64,000 nt of DNA from Streptomyces vilmorinianum (GCF_005517195.1 NZ_CP040244.1:748501-812500); one strand, 5' to 3'. Shown: positions 34,322 through 43,384, counted from the stretch's first letter. The notes: a model not told the origin generated them from the letters alone. Numbers and translations are program-made.

Positions 34322-36484
34322 GTGGCCACGTTCCTCTACAAGCTGGGTCGCTCCGCCTTCCGGCGCCGACGGCTCGTCGCCCTTCTCTGGGTGGCGCTCC
34401 TCGCGCTCGCCGGGGTCGGCGCCGCCACCGCGCCCGCCGCGACCTCCAGCTCCTTCTCGATCCCCGGCACCGAGGCCCAGAAGGCCTTCGACCTCCTCGA
34501 AAAGCGCTTCCCCGGCGGCAACGCCGACGGGGCCACCGCCCGGGTCGTCTTCAAGGCCCCCGAGGGCCAGAAGATGACCGACCCGGCCAACAAGGCCAAG
34601 GTCCAGGACGTCGTCGACGAGCTGAAGTCCGGCTCCGACCAGGTCGCCTCGGTCACCGACCCGTACACCGCCAAGGCGGTCTCGAAGGACGGCTCGACCG
34701 CCTACGTCTCGGTCGGCTACAAGGTCTCCGGCATGGAGCTGAGCGACGCGACCCGCGAGGCCCTGGAGAAGACCGGGCACGACGCCCAGGGCAAGGGGCT
34801 CACCGTCGAGATCGGCGGTGACGCGCTCCAGGCCGTTCCCGCGACCGGCGCGGGCGAGATCGTCGGCGTGGTCGTCGCCGGCATCGTCCTGGTCATCACC
34901 TTCGGCTCGCTGGTCGCCGCCGGGCTCCCGCTGCTGACCGCGATCGTCGGCGTCGGCATCGGCGTCTCCACGATCACCGCGCTCGCGAGCGTCCTGGACC
35001 TCGGCTCCACCACCTCCACGCTCGCGATGATGATCGGCCTCGCCGTCGGCATCGACTACGCGCTCTTCATCGTCTCCCGCTACCGCGCCGAGCTCGCCGA
35101 GGGCCGGGAGCGCGAGGAGGCCGCGGGCCGCGCGGTCGGCACGGCAGGGTCGGCCGTCGTCTTCGCCGGTCTGACCGTCGTCATCGCCCTGGTCGGCCTC
35201 GCCGTCGTCAACATCCCGATGCTGACGAAGATGGGCTTCGCCGCCGCCGGTACGGTCCTGATCGCCGTCCTGATCGCGCTCACCCTCGTCCCGGCCCTGC
35301 TCGGGTTCGCGGGCTCCAAGGTCGTGGGCCGCAAGCAGCGCAAGGGTGTGCGGAAGAGCGACAAGCCCAACGGTGGCACCCGCTGGGCCCGGTTCGTCAT
35401 CCGCCGCCCGGTCATGGTCCTGCTCGTCGGCGTTCTCGGCCTCGGCGCGATCGCCCTGCCCGCGGCCTCGCTGGAGATGGGCCTGCCCGACGACGGCGCC
35501 CAGCCCACCTCCACCACGCAGCGCCGCGCCTACGACCTCCTGTCGGACGGCTTCGGCCCCGGGTTCAACGGGCCCCTGATGGTCGTCGTCGACGGCGACA
35601 AGGCCGCCGCCGAGTCCACCGTCGAGAAGATCAAGGGCCTGGACGGGGTCGTGGCGGTCACCCCGCCGACGCCCAACAAGGCCGGCGACACCGCGATGAT
35701 CACGGTGATCCCGAAGGACCGGCCGTCCTCGGTCCAGACCGAGGAGCTGGTCCACGACATCCGTGACACGACCGGCGACGACGTCCTGGTCACCGGTGCC
35801 ACCGCGATGAACATCGACTTCTCGCAGAAGATGAACGACGCGCTGCTGCCCTATCTGGCGCTGGTCGTCGGACTCGCCTTCCTGCTCCTGATGGTGGTCT
35901 TCCGCTCGATCCTGGTTCCGCTGAAGGCGGCCCTCGGCTTCCTGCTCTCGGTGGTCGCGGCCCTCGGCGCGGTCGTCGCGGTCTTCCAGTGGGGCTGGCT
36001 GGGCTCGCTGTTCGGGGTCGAGCAGACCGGCCCGATCATGTCGATGATGCCGATCTTCATGGTGGGTGTCGTCTTCGGTCTCGCGATGGACTACGAGGTC
36101 TTCCTCGTCACCCGGATGCGCGAGGCGTACGTCCACGGCGAGCGGCCCGGCGAGGCGATCGTGACCGGCTTCCGGCACGGGGCCCGGGTGGTCACCGCCG
36201 CCGCGGTGATCATGATGGCCGTCTTCTCGGGCTTCATCGGCTCCAGCGAGCAGATGGTGAAGATGATCGGCTTCGGTCTCGCCATCGCGGTGCTCTTCGA
36301 CGCGTTCGTGGTCCGGATGGCGATCGTCCCCGCGGTGCTCGCGCTGCTCGGGCACAAGGCGTGGTGGCTGCCGAAGTGGCTGGACAGGCTGCTGCCCAAC
36401 GTGGACGTGGAGGGCGAGGGTCTCAGGGCGTCGCAGGAGGTTCCGCGGGACCCGGAGCCGGAGCGCGAGCTCGTGAAGGTCTGA
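34322..36484 (+). CDS. MMPL-family RND transporter
   Basis: A 720-residue membrane exporter (GTG 34322; an upstream ATG at 34286 would add 12 unconserved residues). Two repeats of one helix, an extracytoplasmic loop and a five-helix bundle are visible. GIDYALFIVSRYR and AMDYEVFLVTRMREAY are the conserved TM4 and TM10 segments with the proton-relay Asp-Tyr pairs. Typical substrates are lipids or hydrophobic antibiotics, exported by proton motive force. It shares regulation with the upstream TetR gene. Confidence 0.93.
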   Translation: MATFLYKLGRSAFRRRRLVALLWVALLALAGVGAATAPAATSSSFSIPGTEAQKAFDLLEKRFPGGNADGATARVVFKAPEGQKMTDPANKAKVQDVVDELKSGSDQVASVTDPYTAKAVSKDGSTAYVSVGYKVSGMELSDATREALEKTGHDAQGKGLTVEIGGDALQAVPATGAGEIVGVVVAGIVLVITFGSLVAAGLPLLTAIVGVGIGVSTITALASVLDLGSTTSTLAMMIGLAVGIDYALFIVSRYRAELAEGREREEAAGRAVGTAGSAVVFAGLTVVIALVGLAVVNIPMLTKMGFAAAGTVLIAVLIALTLVPALLGFAGSKVVGRKQRKGVRKSDKPNGGTRWARFVIRRPVMVLLVGVLGLGAIALPAASLEMGLPDDGAQPTSTTQRRAYDLLSDGFGPGFNGPLMVVVDGDKAAAESTVEKIKGLDGVVAVTPPTPNKAGDTAMITVIPKDRPSSVQTEELVHDIRDTTGDDVLVTGATAMNIDFSQKMNDALLPYLALVVGLAFLLLMVVFRSILVPLKAALGFLLSVVAALGAVVAVFQWGWLGSLFGVEQTGPIMSMMPIFMVGVVFGLAMDYEVFLVTRMREAYVHGERPGEAIVTGFRHGARVVTAAAVIMMAVFSGFIGSSEQMVKMIGFGLAIAVLFDAFVVRMAIVPAVLALLGHKAWWLPKWLDRLLPNVDVEGEGLRASQEVPRDPEPERELVKV

Positions 36485-36580
36485 GCCCACTGAACTCCGG
36501 GGCGGCCGCTTGAGCGGAGCGGTACGTCCCGGATCGCGCCGGAACCCGTGGGGACGGGGAGTCGACGCGGCCCTGCGCCG

Positions 36581-36940
36581 TCATCGTGTCGTGGTCGACG
36601 CGGTGACGGCGTAGGTGTGCCTGAGGAAGCGCATCAGGGCGGTCGTGTCGAACTGCACGACCGCTACCCCGTCGTCGGTGTGGAACTCGACGACGGTCTG
36701 CACCCGGCCGCAGGGCCAGACCTCGATGTCCCCGCGCCGGGCGGGGGCCCGCATGCCGGTCTCGAGGAGCGCGCGCGGGAACGACCACTCGATGTTGCCG
36801 GGGAAGACGAAGCGCACGGTCGCGGGGGAATCGGGGTCGTAGCGCAGGGCTACCGGGACGGGGCGGGAGAGTGGGGCGTCGCTGATGATCCGGCCTTTGG
36901 CGTGATCCTCGACTTCATGGTCGTCCGTGGTGGGGGACAT
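36581..36940 (-). CDS. SsgA-like sporulation/cell-division protein
   Basis: A 119-residue protein (ATG 36940 after GAGGAG). SALP signature: VPVALRYDPDSPATVRFVFP, EWSFPRALLETGMRAPARRG, DIEVWPCGRVQTVVEFHTDD and ALMRFLRHTYAVT. SsgA-like proteins of sporulating actinomycetes steer septum placement and wall remodelling during sporulation. Which of the SALP subtypes this is cannot be decided here. It is a single gene, divergent from the nickel/cobalt transporter. Confidence 0.9.
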   Translation of the reverse strand: MSPTTDDHEVEDHAKGRIISDAPLSRPVPVALRYDPDSPATVRFVFPGNIEWSFPRALLETGMRAPARRGDIEVWPCGRVQTVVEFHTDDGVAVVQFDTTALMRFLRHTYAVTASTTTR

Positions 36941-37028
36941 CGAGCCACTCCTCACACTCGTCTTATTTATTCACTAATGTCCCATATTTCCCGGCGCGTG
37001 GCGGGGTGGTTCTGTGAGGAGTGCGCTC

Positions 37029-37059
37029 TTGCAAGCTCTTTGCAGGTAGCGCCTATCAT
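37029..37059 (+). promoter_or_regulatory. Nur box and promoter of the nickel/cobalt ECF operon
   Basis: 37029-37045 reads TTGCAA-GCTCT-TTGCAG, matching the published Streptomyces Nur consensus tTGCaa-N5-ttGCAA. A -10-like TATCAT lies at 37054-37059. Its last base is seven bases before the GTG start at 37067, so transcription would begin at or beside the start codon (leaderless mRNA), with the Nur box covering the -35 region, an arrangement suited to nickel-dependent repression. Confidence 0.78.
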
Positions 37060-37066
37060 CAGTGCC

Positions 37067-38128
37067 GTGCATGTACCCGACGGATTCATCAACGCCCCGC
37101 TCTCGGCCGCCGCCGGTGTCGTCGCCGCAGGCGCCGTCGCCGTATCCCTGCGCGGGGCGCACCGCGAACTTGGGGGTACCTCCCGTGCCGAAGGCCACGG
37201 GGGAGAGCGGGCGGCGCCGCTCGCCGGACTCGTGGCCGCGTTCATCTTCGCCGTGCAGATGCTGAACTTCCCGGTCGCCGCCGGGACCAGCGGACACCTG
37301 CTCGGGGGCGCGCTCGCCGCGATCCTCGTCGGGCCGTACACGGGCGTGCTCTGCATCGCCGTGGTCCTGCTGATGCAGGGGATCCTCTTCGCGGACGGCG
37401 GCCTGACCGCGCTCGGGGTGAACATCACCGTCATGGGCGTGGTCACGGTCGTCGTCGCGTACGCGCTCTTCCGCGGCCTCGTCCTCGTCCTGCCCCGCAC
37501 CCGCCGCTCGGTGACCGTGGCCTCCTTCGTGGCCGCACTCGTCTCCGTACCGGCGGCGGCCGCCGCCTTCACCCTCGTCTACGCGATCGGCGGCACCACC
37601 GACGTACCGATCGGCACGGTGCTCACCGCGATGGTCGGCGTCCACACCCTCATCGGCATCGGCGAGGCCGCCATCACCATGCTGACCGTCGGCGCGGTCG
37701 TCGCCGTCCGCCCCGACCTCGTGTATGGCGCGCGCGGCCTGAGCACCCCGCTCAAGCTGCGCGTGAACGGCGAGCTGGTCGACGCCGCACCCGCCGTGGC
37801 CCCTGTCGCCCGCTCCCCGAGGAAGGTCTGGATCGGCGGGCTGGTCTCCGCCCTCGTCCTGGCCGGCTTCGTCTCCTTCTACGCCTCCGCGAGCCCGGAC
37901 GGCCTGGAGAAGGTCGCCGCCGACCAGGGCATCGACAAGAAGGTCGAGGAGCACGCGGCGGCCGGTTCGCCGCTCGCCGACTACGGCGTCAAGGGCATCG
38001 AGGGCGTGCGGCTGTCGGGCGGCCTGGCCGGCACGATCGGCGTGGGCGCGACCCTCGCCGCGGGGACGGGCGTCTTCTGGCTCGTACGCCGCCGCAAGGC
38101 CGCCGCCGCGACCGCGGCGCAGGTCTGA
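37067..38128 (+). CDS. cbiM: CbiM/NikM-type ECF transporter substrate-binding component (CbiMN fusion)
   Basis: A 353-residue membrane protein beginning VHVPDGFIN, the canonical N-terminus in which residue-2 histidine binds the metal. The M domain has about seven helices, with AGTSGHLLGGALAAILVGPY and GVNITVMGVV. From about residue 258 a CbiN-like part follows (two helices around PLADYGVKGIEGVRLSGG). A G-rich palindromic repeat (37169-37205) inserts about 15 extra residues (ELGGTSRAEGHGGERAAP region) in the first loop. It imports nickel or cobalt; the Nur box points to nickel. Confidence 0.9.
   Translation: MHVPDGFINAPLSAAAGVVAAGAVAVSLRGAHRELGGTSRAEGHGGERAAPLAGLVAAFIFAVQMLNFPVAAGTSGHLLGGALAAILVGPYTGVLCIAVVLLMQGILFADGGLTALGVNITVMGVVTVVVAYALFRGLVLVLPRTRRSVTVASFVAALVSVPAAAAAFTLVYAIGGTTDVPIGTVLTAMVGVHTLIGIGEAAITMLTVGAVVAVRPDLVYGARGLSTPLKLRVNGELVDAAPAVAPVARSPRKVWIGGLVSALVLAGFVSFYASASPDGLEKVAADQGIDKKVEEHAAAGSPLADYGVKGIEGVRLSGGLAGTIGVGATLAAGTGVFWLVRRRKAAAATAAQV
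37169..37205 (+). repeat. G-rich palindromic repeat, copy A (inside cbiM)
   Basis: The core reads like ttGGGGGtaCCtCCCg-tgccgaaggcca-cGGGGGag. It shares pattern with copies at 58938-58970 (reverse strand) and 63410-63447 and resembles known Streptomyces palindromic repeats of the SLREP type. Confidence 0.65.
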
Positions 38129-38129
38129 C

Positions 38130-38894
38130 ATGGGAGCCGGGCACGCGCACAAGCTCTACCGGCACGGTCACTCGCCGGTCCACGAGCTGCCCCCGCACAC
38201 CAAGCTCGCCGCCGTGCTCGCCTTCGTGGTGGTCGTGGCCTCCACGCCCCGCGAGGCGGTCTGGGCCTTCGCCCTCTACGCGGTCCTGCTCGGTGTCGTG
38301 GCGGCGCGGGCCCGCGTCCCGGCCGGCTTCCTGCTGCGGCGGCTGCTGATCGAGATCCCGTTCGTGGCCTTCGCGTTCCTGATGCCGTTCGTCGTCCCGG
38401 GCGAGCAGACCGAGATCCTCGGGGTGTCCGTGAGCGTCCCCGGTCTGTGGGGAGCCTGGAACGTCCTCGCCAAGGGCACCCTCGGCGTCGCCGCCTCCGT
38501 GCTGCTCGCCGCCACCACCGAACTGCGCGCGCTGCTCCTCGGCCTCCAGCGTCTGAAGCTGCCGCCGCTGCTCGTCCAGATCGCCTCCTTCATGATCCGG
38601 TACGGCGACGTCATCACCGACGAGATGCGCCGGATGTCCGTCGCTCGCCGCTCGCGCGGCTTCGAGGCGAGGGGCGTCCGCCACTGGGGCGTGCTCGCCA
38701 AGTCCGCGGGCGCGCTCTTCATCCGCTCCTACGAGCGCGGCGAGCGCGTCCATCTCGCGATGGTCAGCCGGGGGTACGCGGGGTCCATGCCGGTCATCGA
38801 CGAGGTGACCGCGACCCGCGCCCAGTGGACCTACGCCGCCGCGCTGCCGCTCACCGCCCTGCTGATCTGCCTCCTCGGATGGACGATGCCATGA
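38130..38894 (+). CDS. cbiQ: CbiQ-type ECF transporter transmembrane component
   Basis: A 254-residue T component with about five membrane helices and the two coupling motifs near VARRSRGFEARG and ERGERVHLAMVSRGY. N-terminal histidines (GHAHKLYRHGH) may help handle the metal. It lies one base past the cbiM stop and overlaps cbiO by four bases, so the three subunits are made together. Confidence 0.92.
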   Translation: MGAGHAHKLYRHGHSPVHELPPHTKLAAVLAFVVVVASTPREAVWAFALYAVLLGVVAARARVPAGFLLRRLLIEIPFVAFAFLMPFVVPGEQTEILGVSVSVPGLWGAWNVLAKGTLGVAASVLLAATTELRALLLGLQRLKLPPLLVQIASFMIRYGDVITDEMRRMSVARRSRGFEARGVRHWGVLAKSAGALFIRSYERGERVHLAMVSRGYAGSMPVIDEVTATRAQWTYAAALPLTALLICLLGWTMP

Positions 38895-39655
38895 CCGCTC
38901 CGACCCCTGCCTTCGTCCCCTCCCTCGACGTGCGCGGCCTCGCGTACGCGTACCCCGACGGCCATCAGGCGCTCTTCGGTGTCGACCTGGCCGTCGAGCG
39001 CGGCGAGCGGGTCGCGCTGCTCGGTCCCAACGGCGCCGGGAAGACCACGCTCGTCCTGCACCTCAACGGCATCCTCAGCGGTGGCGCGGGCACGGTCGCG
39101 GTCGCCGGGCTGCCGGTCGAGAAGCGGAACCTGGCCGAGATCCGGCGCCGCGTCGGGATCGTCTTCCAGGACCCGGACGACCAGCTGTTCATGCCGACCG
39201 TGCGCGAGGACGTGGCGTTCGGTCCGGCCGCGGCGGGGCTGCGCGGGCCGGAGCTGGAGACCGTGGTGCACACGGCGCTCGACCGGGTCGGCATGGCGGA
39301 GTACGCGGACCGGGCGCCGCACCACCTGTCGTTCGGGCAGCGGCGCCGGGTGGCGGTGGCGACCGTGCTCGCGATGGAGCCGGAGATCCTCGTCCTGGAC
39401 GAGCCCTCCTCCAACCTCGACCCGGCCTCGCGCCGCGAGCTCGCGGACATCCTGCGCTCGCTGGACGTCACCGTCCTCATGGTCACGCACGACCTCCCGT
39501 ACGCCCTGGAGCTCTGCCCGCGCTCGGTGATCCTGAGCGAGGGCGTGATCGCGGCGGACGGGCCCACGGCGGAGATCCTGGCCGACGAGGAGCTGATGAA
39601 CCGGCACCGTCTTGAGCTGCCGTTCGGCTTCGTGCCGGCCCCTACCCCTCGGTAA
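38891..39655 (+). CDS. cbiO: CbiO-type ECF transporter ATPase
   Basis: A 254-residue ATPase: Walker A GPNGAGKTT, Q loop FQDPDDQLF typical of ECF ATPases, signature LSFGQRRRVAVATV, Walker B ILVLDEPSSNLD and H loop VTHD. It energises metal uptake with CbiM and CbiQ. Start overlaps the cbiQ stop. Confidence 0.94.
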   Translation: MTAPTPAFVPSLDVRGLAYAYPDGHQALFGVDLAVERGERVALLGPNGAGKTTLVLHLNGILSGGAGTVAVAGLPVEKRNLAEIRRRVGIVFQDPDDQLFMPTVREDVAFGPAAAGLRGPELETVVHTALDRVGMAEYADRAPHHLSFGQRRRVAVATVLAMEPEILVLDEPSSNLDPASRRELADILRSLDVTVLMVTHDLPYALELCPRSVILSEGVIAADGPTAEILADEELMNRHRLELPFGFVPAPTPR

Positions 39656-39725
39656 CCAGAGGCGGGCCCCGTCCGATACCTTGTGCGCAATCCACTTGTG
39701 CACATCGCAACGATCGGGGCGGACC

Positions 39726-40166
39726 ATGGGCGACCGCGCGGACAGCCGGCCGACGAAGATCATGTACGTGGCCGAGGCCACCGCCCACGGCGGCCGCGAG
39801 GGCTTCGTGACCAGCCAGGACGGCCTGATCGACCTCAGACTCGCGATGCCGCCCGCGCTCGGCGGGGACGGTCAGGGCACCAACCCGGAGCAGCTCTTCG
39901 CCGCCGGCTACAGCGCCTGCTTCCACAACGCGCTCGTCCTCGTCGGCCGCCGGGCCGGCTACGACCTCTCCCGCTCCACCGTCGCCGCGAAGGTCGGCAT
40001 CGGGCCGAACAGGACGCGGGGGTACGGCCTCGCCGTCGCCCTCAGCGTCTCGCTGCCGCTGCTCGACCAGGACCTGGCCGCGAAGCTCGTGGACGCCGCC
40101 CACGAGGTCTGCCCGTACTCCAACGCCACCCGCGACAACATCGATGTCTCGATCGTGCTGAGCTGA
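39726..40166 (+). CDS. ohr: Organic hydroperoxide resistance protein (Ohr/OsmC)
   Basis: A 146-residue Ohr: KIMYVAEATAHGGREGFVTS at the N-terminus, redox cysteines C65 (YSACFHNAL) and C129 (EVCPYSNAT), both with the expected context. It reduces organic hydroperoxides in the cytoplasm using lipoylated proteins. No OhrR gene is next to it. A short gap separates it from the serine hydrolase. Confidence 0.94.
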   Translation: MGDRADSRPTKIMYVAEATAHGGREGFVTSQDGLIDLRLAMPPALGGDGQGTNPEQLFAAGYSACFHNALVLVGRRAGYDLSRSTVAAKVGIGPNRTRGYGLAVALSVSLPLLDQDLAAKLVDAAHEVCPYSNATRDNIDVSIVLS

Positions 40167-40172
40167 TGCACC

Positions 40173-41396
40173 ATGGGTGAGGCCGACGAGCGAGAGGCCG
40201 ACGAGCGAGAGGGAGAGTGGGACGTGGACGTCCGGGGCACGGTGGCGGCGGGATTCGAGCCGGTCAGGGACGCGTTCCTGCGCAACTTCGAGCAGCGGGG
40301 GGAGCGGGGCGCGGCGATCGCCGTCTACCGCGACGGCGCCAAGGTCGTGGACCTGTGGGCGGGCACGCGCGACGTCTCCGGTACGGCCCCGTGGGCCCTG
40401 GACACCGCCCAGGTGGTCCGCTCCGCGACCAAGGGCGTCGCGGCCGCCGTACCGCTGCTGCTGCACCAGCGCGGGCAGCTCGACCTGGACGCCCCCGTCG
40501 GCACGTACTGGCCGGAGTTCAAGGCGGCGGGCAAGGACCGCGTGACCGTACGGCAGCTCCTCGCGCACCGGGCGGGCGTACCGGTCCTCGACCGCCCGCT
40601 GACCCTCGCCGAGGCGGTCGACCTTCCGACGGCGACCGGCGCGATCGCCGCCCAGGCGCCCGTCTGGGAGCCCGGCACCGCGCACGGCTACCACGCCCAC
40701 ACCTTCAGCTGGCTGCTCAGCGGCCTCGTCCACCGGGTCACCGGCCGCACCATCGGCCGCTGGGTCGCCGAGGAGATCGCCCGCCCGCTCGGCCTCGACC
40801 TCTGGATAGGCCTGCCGCCCGAAGAGGCCCACCGGGCCGGCCGCCTCGGCCCCGTCGAGGAGATCGAGCCGCCCGGCAGCGGGGCCCTGAAGCTGCGCCC
40901 CAAGCGCTCGGTGACCGAGGCCTACCGCGACCCGGCCTCGCTGACCCGGCGCGCCTTCGGGGCGATCGACCCCAAGCCCGACGAGAACGACCCCGTCTAC
41001 CGGGCCGCCGAACTCCCCGGCTCCGGCGGCGTCTCCACCGCCCGCGCCCTCGCCCGCTTCTACGCCTCGACCCTCGGCCCCGTCGACGGCGGCGCCCGCC
41101 TCTTCGCCCCGGCGACGCTGACCCTCGCCCGCACCGAGGAGTCCGCGGGCCCCGACCGCGTCCTGCTGGTCGGGACCCGCTTCGGCCTGGGCCACATGCT
41201 CCACGGCCCGGCCTCCCCCCTCCTCGGCCCCACCTCCTTCGGCCACCCGGGCCGCGGCGGCTCACTCGGCTTCGCGGATCCCGAGTCGGGCATCGCCTTC
41301 GGCTACGTCACGAACGGCATGCGCAAGACGGTCACGGCCGACCCCCGCGCCCAGGCTCTGGTACGGGCGGTGCGGGCGTCGCTGGCGGCCCGCTAG
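40173..41396 (+). CDS. Beta-lactamase-fold serine hydrolase (EstB-like)
   Basis: A 407-residue enzyme of the class C beta-lactamase/esterase family: SATKG (S-x-x-K nucleophile), a tyrosine in HGYHAHTFSW (second motif) and HPGRGG in place of KTG, as in actinobacterial EstB-like esterases. No signal peptide. The first 14 residues are a repeat (EADEREADERE) encoded by a 15-bp tandem duplication; a GTG at 40224 may be the older start. Natural substrate unknown. Confidence 0.87.
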   Translation: MGEADEREADEREGEWDVDVRGTVAAGFEPVRDAFLRNFEQRGERGAAIAVYRDGAKVVDLWAGTRDVSGTAPWALDTAQVVRSATKGVAAAVPLLLHQRGQLDLDAPVGTYWPEFKAAGKDRVTVRQLLAHRAGVPVLDRPLTLAEAVDLPTATGAIAAQAPVWEPGTAHGYHAHTFSWLLSGLVHRVTGRTIGRWVAEEIARPLGLDLWIGLPPEEAHRAGRLGPVEEIEPPGSGALKLRPKRSVTEAYRDPASLTRRAFGAIDPKPDENDPVYRAAELPGSGGVSTARALARFYASTLGPVDGGARLFAPATLTLARTEESAGPDRVLLVGTRFGLGHMLHGPASPLLGPTSFGHPGRGGSLGFADPESGIAFGYVTNGMRKTVTADPRAQALVRAVRASLAAR

Positions 41397-41423
41397 CGGG
41401 CCGGGTTCCTCCGTGTCGGCGTC

Positions 41424-42188
41424 TCAGCTCAGCCGGGCGTCGGCGTAGACGTACATCGCGTCCCGCTGATAGACGGCCAGCCCGTCGGCGACCCTGTCGA
41501 AGTTCGCGCGGAAGCGCGGGTCGTCGACGTAGGTCCTGGCCAGACCCTTGTACGCGTCCGCCGTCGGGGTCCAGAAGCGGCAGACGCCCTGGTAGTGGGC
41601 GTCCACCTCGGCCTGGACCGTGGGCGAGGCGACCGGGGTGCCGGACGCCATGAACTCCGCGAAGCGGATCATCTGCGCCGTCACCTCCCGCTGCCACCGC
41701 TCCTGGTCCTGCGCGGTCATCGTCTCGACGGCCGCGCGGGACTCCGCCCACGCCTCCGGCCACCGCTCGCGCACCTCCGCGTCGTCGTCGGGGGAGGGCG
41801 CGAAGCCCTCGAACAGGTTCTCCGGCCTGTTGATCTTCATCATCGTGTCGTCGTCCTCGTCTTCCTCCAGTTCGGCGATGGTCCGCCCGACCGTGCGCAC
41901 CAGCGTGTCCAGCCGGTCCCGCTCCCTCAGCAGCCGCTCGTGGTGCTCGCGCAGCACGGCCACCCGGTCGGCCTGGCTGTCCAGGACCGCCTGGACCTCG
42001 CGCAGCCCCAGGTCCAGCTCCCGCATCAGCAGGATCTGCTGCAGCCGCAGCAGATCGGCCTCCTCGTAGTAGCGGTGCCCGTTGCTCGCGGTCCACGCGG
42101 GCGGCAGCAGACCGATCTCGTCGTAGTGCCGCAGCGTCCGGGAGGTCACCCCGGACATCCGGGCCACCTCCGCGATCGACCAGGCCAT
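41424..42188 (-). CDS. TipA-like MerR regulator
   Basis: A 254-residue regulator; ATG 42188 after GGGGAGG. MerR HTH: WSIAEVARMSGVTSRTLRHY, DEIGLLPPAWTASNGHRYY. A long coiled coil follows (about 78-118). The C-terminal TipAS-type domain (about 125-254; NLFEGFAPSPDDDAEVRERW, ... CRFWTPTADAYKGLARTYV) binds thiopeptide-like ligands in TipA. A remnant of an SDR gene lies divergently behind the promoter, perhaps a former target. Confidence 0.9.
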   Translation of the reverse strand: MAWSIAEVARMSGVTSRTLRHYDEIGLLPPAWTASNGHRYYEEADLLRLQQILLMRELDLGLREVQAVLDSQADRVAVLREHHERLLRERDRLDTLVRTVGRTIAELEEDEDDDTMMKINRPENLFEGFAPSPDDDAEVRERWPEAWAESRAAVETMTAQDQERWQREVTAQMIRFAEFMASGTPVASPTVQAEVDAHYQGVCRFWTPTADAYKGLARTYVDDPRFRANFDRVADGLAVYQRDAMYVYADARLS

Positions 42189-42310
42189 GGCCGGGCCTCC
42201 CCTCGCCGGGCCGGTCTCTCCGGCCCACACACGACCGTAGGAGTTGACGCGGCGGCAACCGCAAGTCGGATGTCCGTGCCCCGTGCCATCGTGGTGCGCG
42301 GCGAGTACGT

Positions 42311-42526
42311 CGCCGAGCCCGCGCCTGGCAGTCCCGGGAGGAGCAGCTGGCCGCGCTCGCCGAGCGCGTCTATCCGCTGGGCCGGGTCGGCACCCCGGAG
42401 GACGTGGCCGCCGCGGTCGCCTTCCTCGCCTCCAGGGACGCGGCCTGGATCACCGGCACGACGCTCCGGGTGGACGGCGGGCTGCTCGCGGTGAACACCC
42501 ACTTCGCCGAAGTGCTGGGGGAGTAG
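42311..42526 (+). pseudogene. C-terminal remnant of an SDR oxidoreductase
   Basis: The frame ending at 42526 reads [56 protein letters not shown], a clear SDR C-terminus with the conserved WITG and DGG. Nothing matching the cofactor-binding or catalytic half lies upstream: within 120 bases one reaches the TipA-like regulator's start. About 170 residues are missing, so this is a deletion remnant. Confidence 0.75.
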
Positions 42527-42532
42527 CGAGCG

Positions 42533-43384
42533 TCAACTCGTGTACAGCATCAGGCCGATGCCCACCACCATCAGCCCCGCCGCCGCCACCCTCGGCCCCC
42601 CGAACCGCTCCTTGAAGAAGAGCGCCCCGATCGCCGCGCCCACGATGATCGAGGACTCCCGCAGCGCCGCGATCGGCGCCAGCGGCGCCCTCGTCTGCGC
42701 CCAGAGCACCAGGCCGTACGCGGAGACCGACAGCGCGGCGCCGAGCAGGCCGCGCGGGGCGTGCGGGCGGAGTTGGGGGAACAGGGCGGCGCGGCGGGTC
42801 CAGAGGGCGTACGCCGGGATGACCATGCCCTGCAGGACCATCAGCCACGCGATGTAGCCGAGCGGGGTGCCCGAGGCGCGCGCGCCGACGCCGTCGACGA
42901 CGGTGTAGCCCGCGATGGCCAGCCCCGTCGCGCCGGCCGCCAGCAGGGCCGGCCAGTCGGGGCGGCGGCCGGAGCCCCGGATTCCCCACAGGGCCAGGCC
43001 CGTCAGGCCCGCGCAGGCGAACGCGACTCCGGCGAGCTGCCAGCCGTCGGGGATCTCGTCGACGAAGACCGCCGCCAGGAGCGTCACCACCAGCGGGGCC
43101 GTACCCCGGGCGATCGGGTACATCTGGCCGAAGTCCCCGAGCGTGAACGACCGCATGAGCAGGGCGTAGTAGCCGATGTGCAGCACCGCCGAGGCGATCA
43201 GGTACGGCCACGCCCCGGCCGCCGGCAGCGGTACGAAGAAGGCGAGCGCCGCGCCGATCAGGGCCCCGCCGCCCGAGATCAGCGTGAAGGACAGCAGCTG
43301 GTCGCGGACGGTGTGCGCGATCGCGTTCCAACTGGCGTGCGTCACGGCGGCGAGCAGCACCGCCGCCGCCACCAGCGGCGTCAC
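42533..43384 (-). CDS. EamA/DMT-family transporter
   Basis: A 283-residue membrane protein with about ten helices in two EamA halves; the family pattern is visible in AVTHASWNAIAHTVRDQLLS, YPIARGTAPLVVTLLAAVFV and ALRESSIIVGAAIGALFFKE. It likely moves a small metabolite or drug. The GTG start at 43384 overlaps the ybaK stop by four bases. Confidence 0.88.
   Translation of the reverse strand: MTPLVAAAVLLAAVTHASWNAIAHTVRDQLLSFTLISGGGALIGAALAFFVPLPAAGAWPYLIASAVLHIGYYALLMRSFTLGDFGQMYPIARGTAPLVVTLLAAVFVDEIPDGWQLAGVAFACAGLTGLALWGIRGSGRRPDWPALLAAGATGLAIAGYTVVDGVGARASGTPLGYIAWLMVLQGMVIPAYALWTRRAALFPQLRPHAPRGLLGAALSVSAYGLVLWAQTRAPLAPIAALRESSIIVGAAIGALFFKERFGGPRVAAAGLMVVGIGLMLYTS

Noticed and set aside
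36941..37066. Cobalamin riboswitch before cbiM
   Set aside because: The leader is too short and lacks a B12 box; the promoter and Nur box explain the region.
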